In this document: in pieces, positions 1 through 6,600 of the stretch
Numbering within the stretch: position 1 is the stretch's first letter
Layout: each line of letters begins with the position of its first letter
Source: Comamonadaceae bacterium UBA2334
GTDB taxonomy: Bacteria > Pseudomonadota > Gammaproteobacteria > Burkholderiales > Burkholderiaceae_C
Length of the DNA: 9,407 nt
Direction of reading: 5' to 3'
Assembly (NCBI GenBank): GCA_002344885.1
Contig: DDUQ01000141.1
Span: 377 to 9,783 of the forward strand
Translations under genes and position numbers: made by a program
Notes under the pieces: generated by a model
What the model saw: only the letters and a program-made list of their open reading frames with translations
The model's database searches: none
Told to the model about the DNA's origin: nothing

Positions 1-1711
1 CCGACAATTTCTGCTCGCAGTATGCGGAGGGCGGCTCACCCCTTGCCGACGCAGCGAGTGAAACAACGTCACCCGCGCCCGGCAGGGCGGAAGAAGCAAC
101 CTCCCCCAAAGAAACCTGCAACGCCTCGAAAAACGCCCGTAACCGCGCAATGGGCAGTTGCATCAAATCGTGCAGCCCCAGCCCCGGCAGGGCCTCCAGT
201 TGCGCACGGCTCCACGACACCCCGGCTGGCATGAAACGCAAAGCCGGGGGCAACACCGCGTCAGCCTGCACCTTCGTGCCCAAACGCCACAGCAGGCTCT
301 CGGTTTTCAGCCTCGCACCGTGGCACGACGGGCATTCGGTGTAGCTGCGGTATTTGGACAGCAGCACCCGGATGTGCATCTTGTAGGCCTTGGTTTCGAG
401 GTACTCGAAGAACCGGGCCACGCCATACCAGGCCTTGTTCCAGTTGCCTTTCCAGTTCGTGCTGCCGTCGATGACCCAGCGCTGCTGCTCGGGCGTGAGC
501 TTGTTCCAGGGTGTGTCGCGCGGAATGCCCTCTGCCTCTGCATGGCGCATCAGGTCGTCCTGGCATTCCTTCCAGGCGGGGGTCTGCATCGGCTTAATGG
601 CCCCGGCGCGCAGGGTGAGCTTGTCGTTGGGAATAACCAGGCCGTAATCCACCCCGATCACCCGGCCAAACCCCCGACAGGTGTCACACGCACCCAGGGC
701 CGAGTTGAAGCTGAACAGCGACGGCGTGGGCGCGGCGTAGCGCAGACCGCTTTCAGGGCACTGCAGGCTGGCCGAAAAGGCCCAGACCAGTGACTCGGCG
801 GCAGGGGCACCCGCGTCAGCCGGCGCACCGGCACCCGCGACGCCGTCGCCTTCCACCGGCAGCGCGTACACCCGCACCTGACCGTGACCACGGCGCAGGC
901 ACACCTCCAGCGCCTCCATGGCGCGGGCGTGCTCCACGTTCCCCAGCCGGAAGCGGTCGGCCACCACGTCGATGATTTTGATGACTTTTTGGCCGCCACC
1001 GCTTGTTAGTGTTGACTTCTTAGCTGCTGTTTTTTTGACAGCCTTGGCAGGCTCCTGGCCGTCACCCGCGTCATCCACCGTCACCAGCCGCTCGGCTTGC
1101 ACCCGCGTGTAGCCGCTGGCGGCCAGCCAGGTTTCCACGTCCTGCGCCGTGGTGTCGGCAGGCAGCACCACCGGAAACGTGACCACCAGGCGCGGCTCCA
1201 CACCATGGACGGTGGCGGCAGCCACCCGGTGGCGCAACTCGGCCAGGATGGTGTCGGGGTTGTCGTGCCGCACCGGCTGTGCGGTGACGCGGTCGAACAG
1301 CTGTGCGCCGCGCGCGAACAGCAGCTTCAGGTGATCGTTCAGCTCGGTCATGGTGCCCACGGTGGAGCGCGAGCTGCGGACCGGGTTGGTCTGGTCGATA
1401 GCGATGGCAGGCGGCACGCCGTCCACACGGTCCACCGCCGGTTTGTCCATGCGGTCCAGGAACTGGCGGGCGTAGGCGCTGAAAGTCTCGACGTAACGGC
1501 GCTGGCCTTCGGCAAACAGAGTGTCGAACACCAGGCTGGACTTGCCCGACCCACTGGGGCCGGTGACCACCGTCAACTCGCCGGTGCGGATGTCCAGGTC
1601 CACGCCCTTCAGGTTGTGCTGGCGGGCACCGCGGATGCAAATGAGGCCATGACCATCGTCGCAAAGGTCGGGGGAATGGGACTGGCGAACCGTGACTGGA
1701 CTTGACGACAT
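1..1711 (-). CDS. uvrA: UvrA-family excinuclease ABC subunit A, N-terminal part (runs off left edge)
   Basis: DNA-damage recognition ATPase of nucleotide excision repair; it loads UvrB at lesions in the cytoplasm. The 570 visible residues contain, in order, RGARQHNLK (27-35), Walker A GPSGSGKSS (51-59), AEGQRRYVETFSAYARQFL (67-85), the Q-loop region AIDQTNPVRSSRSTVGT (104-120), a UvrB-binding/insertion region (about 140-310) with a Lys/Ala-rich linker at 222-241, a zinc-module remnant (C318, S321, C342, C345), and CPSCHGARLKTE (460-471). The ABC signature and the whole second ATPase half lie outside the window. The ATG at 1711 is the only ATG, GTG or TTG in frame after an upstream in-frame TAG (1744-1742); no strong Shine-Dalgarno sequence is visible. 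The motifs AIDQTNPVRSSRSTVGTMTELNDH and AIKPMQTPAWKECQDDL match, from memory, the oversized (~1900-residue) UvrA paralogues rather than the canonical protein. Family membership is certain; the subtype is inferred. Confidence 0.95.
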   Translation of the reverse strand, partial: MSSSPVTVRQSHSPDLCDDGHGLICIRGARQHNLKGVDLDIRTGELTVVTGPSGSGKSSLVFDTLFAEGQRRYVETFSAYARQFLDRMDKPAVDRVDGVPPAIAIDQTNPVRSSRSTVGTMTELNDHLKLLFARGAQLFDRVTAQPVRHDNPDTILAELRHRVAAATVHGVEPRLVVTFPVVLPADTTAQDVETWLAASGYTRVQAERLVTVDDAGDGQEPAKAVKKTAAKKSTLTSGGGQKVIKIIDVVADRFRLGNVEHARAMEALEVCLRRGHGQVRVYALPVEGDGVAGAGAPADAGAPAAESLVWAFSASLQCPESGLRYAAPTPSLFSFNSALGACDTCRGFGRVIGVDYGLVIPNDKLTLRAGAIKPMQTPAWKECQDDLMRHAEAEGIPRDTPWNKLTPEQQRWVIDGSTNWKGNWNKAWYGVARFFEYLETKAYKMHIRVLLSKYRSYTECPSCHGARLKTESLLWRLGTKVQADAVLPPALRFMPAGVSWSRAQLEALPGLGLHDLMQLPIARLRAFFEALQVSLGEVASSALPGAGDVVSLAASARGEPPSAYCEQKLS

Positions 1712-1738
1712 GAAGTGGCCCTGAATGAGGAGGCAAAG

Positions 1739-1744
1739 ATTCTA
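1739..1744 (-). promoter_or_regulatory. possible -10 element for the uvrA-like gene
   Basis: Read on the minus strand this is TAGAAT, five of six matches to the sigma-70 -10 consensus, ending 27 bases before the ATG. No good -35 lies at 17 bases (CACGGT is there). A TTGTCA lies upstream at 1761-1756, but only 11 bases away, which is too close. No LexA-type palindrome is visible, so SOS control is not supported. This is a weak guess. Confidence 0.25.
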
Positions 1745-1881
1745 AGGACGGGTGATGACAAACCGTGCCATCGGGTCTTTGGCCACGCCGACACCAAACA
1801 TGTGCACACTTGTGCCCCAAACCCCCCGCGCTGAGCCACTGCAAACCGCCCTGCGCGCTGGAACAACACCTGTGCACCGTT

Positions 1882-1885
1882 GGAG
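1882..1885 (+). promoter_or_regulatory. ribosome binding site of the solute-binding protein gene
   Basis: GGAG followed by an 8-base spacer to the ATG at 1894. It decides between this start and the in-frame upstream GTG at 1765. Confidence 0.7.
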
Positions 1886-1893
1886 AAACACCC

Positions 1894-3033
1894 ATGCCCC
1901 CTTTGTTCATATCCCGCTTGTGCGGTGCCAGCGCCCTGGCGGTGCTTGTCTTGGTCTGTGCTGTGACCAGTGGGCCTGCTGGGGCACAGGTGCGCATCGG
2001 TCAACCCTCCGGTTTTTCAGGGGCCGTGGCTGCAGGCGTGAAAGAAAACACCGAAGGCGCACGCCTGTACCTGGATGCGCTGAACGCACGGGGCGGTATC
2101 CACGGCCAGAAGGTCGAGTTGCTGTCGGTTGATGACCAGTTCGACCCCAAGCAGACCGTCGCCGTCGCCACGGACCTGATCGACAAACAAGGTGTCATCG
2201 CCCTGTTCCTGAACCGGGGCACCCCCCACAGCGAGGCGCTGCTGCCCCTGCTGGCCGAACGCAGGGTGCCGCTGATCGCTCCCAGCACAGGTGCCATGGT
2301 GCTGCACCAGCCCGTGAATCCCTGGGTTTTCAATGTGCGCGCCACGTACCAGAAGGAAGCGATGCGGGCCGTCGAGCACCTGGCGGGCCTCGGCATCACC
2401 CGAATTGCCGTGCTGCAAACCAACGACTCCTTCGGGACCGATGCGGCCCAAGGTGCCCAGGCCGGGTTCGAGAAGGTGGCGATGAAGCCCCTGTGGGCAG
2501 AAAAGTTTCCGCGCGACAAACCCGACTTCACGGCAGCGGCACAGAAAGTGAAGCAATCAGAGGCACAGGCGGTGCTGTTTCTGGGCTCGGCCGGCAGTGT
2601 GGCCACCGGCACGCGTGCCATCCGCGACGCAGGCTCCAGGGCCCAGATCGTCACGCTGTCAAACAACGCCTCCGACGGTTTCATCAAGCTGCTGGGCGAG
2701 CATGCACGCGGCGTCATCGTGACGCAGGTGTTCCCCAGCGAACGCACGATCAACTACGTCCTGACCAAGGAAGCCGCCGAACTGGCCAGAGCCAAGGGCT
2801 TGGCCGGGGTATCGCCCGCGATGATGGAGGGGTTCACGGCAGCCAAGGTGCTGGCTGAAGGCCTGCAGCGTGCCGGCCCCAAACCCACAGGCAGCAAACT
2901 GCGCGACGCGCTGGAAGGGATCCGAAACTTCGATTTGGGTGGTCTGACCATCGGCTACAGCGACACAGACCACAGCGGGATGGACTTCATCGACCTGTCC
3001 ATCATCGACGCAAGCGGCAAGTTCAGGCGCTGA
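1894..3033 (+). CDS. periplasmic ABC-transporter substrate-binding protein, branched-chain amino acid (Leu/Ile/Val) family
   Basis: A 379-residue type I periplasmic binding protein (Peripla_BP_6, LivJ/LivK-like) that would capture a small solute and deliver it to an inner-membrane ABC permease. A Sec signal peptide is clear: R8, a hydrophobic core at about 10-25, and a likely cleavage after AGA (29-31) before QVRIG. The mature protein shows the family pattern: an IGQPSGFSG start, GARLYLDALNARGGIHG, LFLNRGTPHSEALLPLL, VPLIAPSTGA, and a second-lobe start ITRIAVLQTNDSFGTDA. The ATG at 1894 is chosen because GGAG (1882-1885) sits 8 bases upstream and the signal peptide follows at once; an in-frame GTG at 1765 would only add a Cys/Pro/His-rich, non-signal-like extension. 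No permease or ATPase gene is adjacent, so the partner is encoded elsewhere. The ligand cannot be told: this family in Burkholderiales also binds amides, aromatic acids and other solutes. Confidence 0.93.
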   Translation: MPPLFISRLCGASALAVLVLVCAVTSGPAGAQVRIGQPSGFSGAVAAGVKENTEGARLYLDALNARGGIHGQKVELLSVDDQFDPKQTVAVATDLIDKQGVIALFLNRGTPHSEALLPLLAERRVPLIAPSTGAMVLHQPVNPWVFNVRATYQKEAMRAVEHLAGLGITRIAVLQTNDSFGTDAAQGAQAGFEKVAMKPLWAEKFPRDKPDFTAAAQKVKQSEAQAVLFLGSAGSVATGTRAIRDAGSRAQIVTLSNNASDGFIKLLGEHARGVIVTQVFPSERTINYVLTKEAAELARAKGLAGVSPAMMEGFTAAKVLAEGLQRAGPKPTGSKLRDALEGIRNFDLGGLTIGYSDTDHSGMDFIDLSIIDASGKFRR

Positions 3034-3045
3034 ACCCGCCGCCCC

Positions 3046-3057
3046 ACCCTACGGGGT
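3046..3057. terminator. small UNCG-loop hairpin between convergent genes, possible weak terminator
   Basis: ACCC-TACG-GGGT forms a 4-bp stem closed by a C(UACG)G tetraloop, an unusually stable loop type. It lies in the 27-base gap between the stop codons of the solute-binding protein and the convergent stress protein. No T-tract follows on either strand, so a classical rho-independent terminator is not shown. It could stabilise the 3' end of the plus-strand transcript. On the minus strand the loop reads CGTA, which is not of the UNCG type. Confidence 0.3.
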
Positions 3058-3060
3058 CTG

Positions 3061-3498
3061 TCAGCCCTTGATGATCATCACCGGCAGGTCGGTGTGTGTC
3101 AGCACTTTCTGGGCCACGCTGCCCAGAATCAGCGCCTGAATGCCCCGGCGGCCGTGCGAACCCATCACGATCAGGTCGCACTTTTCTGCCTTGGCGGTTT
3201 CCAGGATGCCCTCGTAGGCCGACGTGCGCTCGATGGTGTCACCGGCAAACTTGACGCCCTTTTCTTCGCACATGGTGCGGATGTCGGCCAGCGACTGTCC
3301 GGCGGCGGCCTGCGCCTCAGCCATGTAGGCCTGCAAGCCCACCGCAGACGCGTCGCCCACGCCGATGAAGGGAAACGGGTCGATCACGTAAATGCCCACG
3401 ACTTCCGCGCCCTGGCTTTTGGCCAGGTCAGCCGCCACGATCGCAGCCTTGTGAGACTGAACCGAGCCGTCGGAAGGAACCAGAATTTTTTTGAACAT
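3061..3498 (-). CDS. universal stress protein, UspA family, ATP-binding type
   Basis: A 145-residue single Usp domain, the usual length for the family. It is a cytoplasmic alpha/beta protein, typically dimeric and induced by starvation, oxygen shift or envelope stress; the exact biochemical role of most members is unknown. The N-terminal strand KKILVPSDGS (3-12) carries the nucleotide-contacting Asp (D10). The C-terminal GSHGRRGIQALILGS (113-127) fits the G-x2-G-x9-G-S ATP-binding pattern exactly and is followed by VAQKVLTHTDLPVMIIKG. This places it with ATP-binding Usps rather than non-binding UspA forms. The ATG at 3498 is preceded by AGGAG with a 6-base spacer. An in-frame GTG at 3660 would add 54 residues unlike any Usp and is rejected. 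It is convergent with the solute-binding protein gene and divergent from the macroglobulin gene, sharing a repeat-rich upstream region with the latter. Confidence 0.95.
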   Translation of the reverse strand: MFKKILVPSDGSVQSHKAAIVAADLAKSQGAEVVGIYVIDPFPFIGVGDASAVGLQAYMAEAQAAAGQSLADIRTMCEEKGVKFAGDTIERTSAYEGILETAKAEKCDLIVMGSHGRRGIQALILGSVAQKVLTHTDLPVMIIKG

Positions 3499-3504
3499 GG
3501 TGTG

Positions 3505-3509
3505 CTCCT
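3505..3509 (-). promoter_or_regulatory. ribosome binding site of the universal stress protein gene
   Basis: AGGAG on the minus strand, with a 6-base spacer to the ATG at 3498. A strong match that fixes the start of the 145-residue protein. Confidence 0.8.
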
Positions 3510-3511
3510 GC

Positions 3512-3633
3512 TGTCTGAAAATGAAAAGAGCCGCCATGTTACGCGAGCGCCACGCGCCACATCGACACACACCACATCGAAACTGACACACACGGACTGA
3601 CACCTCCCGAGTGACACGCCCAACTTTCAGACA
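3512..3633. repeat. 9-bp inverted repeat flanking the tandem-repeat cluster
   Basis: TGTCTGAAA at 3512-3520 and its exact reverse complement TTTCAGACA at 3625-3633. The arms are 104 bases apart and bracket the tandem repeats. The left arm lies 13 bases before the stress protein ATG. It is too far apart for a terminator-like hairpin; it could be two copies of one operator, one per divergent gene, or chance. Confidence 0.4.
3557..3617. repeat. cluster of short tandem repeats in the usp/macroglobulin divergent promoter region
   Basis: Two adjacent imperfect arrays. On the plus strand CCACATCGA occurs at 3557-3565 and 3572-3580 (15-base period). On the minus strand three abutting 14-base units cover 3617-3576: GTGTCACTCGGGAG, GTGTCAGTCCGTGT and GTGTCAGTTTCGAT, sharing the core GTGTCA(C/G)T. 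The cluster lies 59-119 bases before the stress protein start and 73-133 bases before the macroglobulin start. An array of regulator-binding sites is one reading; simple sequence drift is the other. Confidence 0.6.
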
Positions 3634-3677
3634 ATGCCCCCCAAGCCGTGCCACACTCACCCACTGTTTTGCCAGAA

Positions 3678-3684
3678 GGTGAGG
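3678..3684 (+). promoter_or_regulatory. ribosome binding site of the macroglobulin gene
   Basis: GGTGAGG with a 5-base spacer to the ATG at 3690. This supports the ATG over the in-frame GTG at 3648, which has no such sequence and would put a charged, proline-containing stretch in front of the hydrophobic segment. Confidence 0.6.
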
Positions 3685-3689
3685 GACTC

Positions 3690-6600
3690 ATGATCAAACT
3701 CAGTCCGGTCGGTGTCGCAATACCGGTCGCAGCCGCGTTGTCCGCAGCACTGTGGTGGGGCAGTCACTTGCTCCAGCCCGCCGACACCCCTGCGCCGCAG
3801 GCAGGCACCACCGAGCCCTTTGCGTGGGTGGACTGCAAACCGCGTCTGCTGGACGGCTCGCCCGCCGTGGCGGTGATGTTCACCCAGCCACTGGCACGCA
3901 CCCAGAACTGGGGCAAGCTGATCCAGGCCAGCGAGGGGGAAAAAGCCGAAACGGCCACCGCTGTGCCCGCCCGATGGGTGCTGGGTGACAACCCACGCAT
4001 GCTGTTCCTGCCGAACGCCACACCCGACCGGACCTATTACCTCAAGCTGTCGGAAAGCATCAGCGCGGCCAGCGGCGGCACGCTGGGCACGGCGCACGGT
4101 TGCACCGTGAAAAGCGAATCCATGCCCGAAGCCTTCTACTTCGCCAGCAAAGGCGTGGTGCTGCCTGCCGGCCAGAACGGCGGCCTGCCGGTGGTGACTG
4201 TCAACACACCCGAGGTGGATGTGCAGTTCCTGCGCGTGAACGCCGATGCGCTGCCCGCTTTCCTGGAGCAGGTCGGCGGGCGCCCGGACGCCCGGCGCAG
4301 CGACCAGCAGGCAGAGGGTGAGGCAACCGACGAGACTGACCACGGTGGCTGGATCGACCCGGCCCGCAAGCTCAAGGGGACGGTGGGCGGCTACCAGCTG
4401 GATGAACTGCGCGGCAAGGCCACCAGCGTGTATGCCTCGCGCTTCGTGACCGACACACGCCCCAACCGCCGCAACGTGAGCTACCTGCCGGTGGAAAAAA
4501 TCAAGGAACTGCAGGAGCCAGGCCTGTACGTGGCGGTGATGAACCAGCCCGGCCGCTTCGGCTGGGACTACCAGGTGACGTATTTCTATGTCACCGACAT
4601 CGGGCTTCACGTGCGCCGCCACGCGGGCCAGCTGGATGTGTTCACCACCTCGCTCAAGACAGGTGAGGCCATCAAGGGCGTGGCCCTGACGCTGATGGAC
4701 GACGGCGGCAAGTCCCTGGGCCAGGCCACCACTGGCGACGACGGCCACGCCGCGCTGACCGCCAGGCTGGACAAAGCGCGCGCCGTGGTGGCACGGCGGG
4801 GCAAAGAAATGTCCGTGCTGGCCTTGCGCGACCCCGCCCTGGACCTCTCGGAATTCGACGCAGGCGGCCATCCGTCGCGCAACCAGAAGCTCTTTGTGTA
4901 CGCCGGACGAGACCTGTACCGACCAGGCGAATCGTTTGCGGTGTCGCTGCTGGCGCGCGATGCCGATGGCAAGCCCCTGCCCGCCCCCGGCGGCAGTGCC
5001 GCCACCCCGGTCACACTGACACTGAAAAAGCCCGACGGCGAAAGTATCTCCACCCAGATCGTGCGCCCCGCCGCATTGGGAACGGCCTACTACCAGCAGA
5101 CCCTGAGCCTGCCACCCAGCGCACCGACCGGCCGCTGGGCACTGGAAGCCCGGCTGGACCCGGCAGCGAAGCGGGCGGACACCGTCTGGACGTTCCAGGT
5201 CGAAGAATTCCTGCCCGAACGCATGAAGCTGGACCTGAAAGCACCAGACGCGGTGTTGACCGGCAGCGGCGAACTGGCCATTGAGGTGGAGGGCACCTAC
5301 CTGTACGGCGCACCTGCTGCGGGCAACACGCTGCAAATCAGCGCCACGTCCGAACGCCACCGGCAGGCACTCCCGCAGGCCTGGCCAGGGTTCATCTTCG
5401 GTGACGTGGCCGATGATGCCGCCCGCCAGCGTCAGGACATCGGCGAATCGACGCTGGGCGACTCGGGCAGGGCCAGCATCAACGTCCCACTGCAGTTTGC
5501 GGAACGCACCTCTCCGATGAAGCTGCGCGCCGTGTTCAGCCTGCTCGAATCGGGCGGACGACCGGTGGTGCGATCCGTAGAACGCAGCTGGTGGCCCGCC
5601 GACACGCTGGTGGGCGTGCGCCCGCTGTTCGAACGCGATGTCACGCAGGAGGGTGGTCTGGCGGGTTTCGAGCTGATCCGCGTCAATGCACAGGGCAAAC
5701 CGGTGCCCGCCAAAGGCTTGCAGGTGCGCCTGGTGCGCGAAGACCGGCAATGGTACTGGCGCTACGACGACCAGCGCGGCTGGCACAGCGGGTTCAATGA
5801 GGCGGAAGAACTCGTTGAGGCCCGCAGCCTGGACATCAGCGCCCGAACCACCGTCAACCTGCCCGTCACCTACGGCCGCTACCGACTGGAGGTGCTTGAC
5901 CCCACCACCCGCCTGACGGCCCGCTACCGCTTTTACGCCGGCTGGAACGCGCAGGATGCCGACGACATGGGCAACCGCCCCGACCGGGTGGGCATGAAAC
6001 TGGAAGGCGCACCCTACCAGGCCGGGGCCAAGGCGCGGGTCACACTCACCCCGCCGCACGACGGGGAAGCACTGGTGACCGTGGAAGGCGACCGTGTGCT
6101 GTACCAACGGCGCGTGAAAGTCCGCGTGGGTGGCACCACGCTGGAGATCCCCATCGACCCCAGCTGGAGTCGGCACGACCTGTACGTAGCTGCCGTGGTG
6201 TTCCGCCCCGGCAGTGCGGGCGACCGCATCACCCCCGCCCGTGCGCTGGGGCTGGCCCATCTGCCGCTGGCCCGCGAGACGCGGCAGCACAAGCTGACCA
6301 TCACCGCACCGGCCAAGACCATGCCCGAAAAAACCGTACCGGTCACCGTGAAGCTGACCGATGCCAAGGGCCAGCCGTTGAAAGGCGTGGCCGGGCAACA
6401 GGCCATGGTCACGCTGTCGGCGGTTGACGTGGGCATTCTGAACATCACCCGCTACGCCACGCCCAACCCCAGCGACTTCTTTTTCGGCAAACACCGTTAC
6501 GACGCAGATTTGCTGGACATCTACGGCAAGCTGATTGAAAAGATGGACGGCAACACCGCACGTCAGCGCTTCGGTGGCGACGCGGGCAAACGCGACACCC

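Larger units (their letters stand above)
1712..1893. other. divergent intergenic region between uvrA-like gene and solute-binding protein
   Basis: This stretch of 182 bases must hold the control signals for both flanking genes. It includes a perfect 8-bp palindrome TGTGCACA at 1801-1808, and the heptamer TGTGCAC recurs at 1871-1877 just before the ribosome binding site of the solute-binding protein gene. No convincing -35/-10 pair is seen for the plus-strand gene, and no small gene or RNA is evident. Confidence 0.5.

Noticed and set aside
1032..1038. A7 run in uvrA as a programmed -1 ribosomal frameshift site
   Set aside because: The reading frame is GTC AAA AAA ACA, which is not the X XXY YYZ phase needed. 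Transcript slippage remains possible but is not shown.
158..1705. Two plus-strand open frames of about 200 codons (158-793 and 1097-1705)
   Set aside because: They are antisense, in register, to the uvrA-like gene, whose motifs are unmistakable. No family features or ribosome binding sites were seen.
1801..1808. TGTGCACA palindrome as a LexA/SOS box for uvrA
   Set aside because: It lacks the CTGT-N8-ACAG layout and lies about 90 bases from the uvrA start. An 8-bp palindrome alone is weak evidence.
1071..1997. Minus-strand open frame of 308 codons spanning the uvrA start and the intergenic region
   Set aside because: It overlaps uvrA in another frame and gives an Arg/Pro/His-rich sequence with no recognisable domain.
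2001..2753. Minus-strand open frame of 250 codons inside the solute-binding protein gene
   Set aside because: Shadow of a clearly coding plus-strand gene with a signal peptide and family motifs.
3648..3690. In-frame GTG at 3648 as the macroglobulin start
   Set aside because: It would add 14 residues with acidic and proline residues before the hydrophobic segment, and it would bury the good ribosome binding site at 3678-3684 inside the gene.
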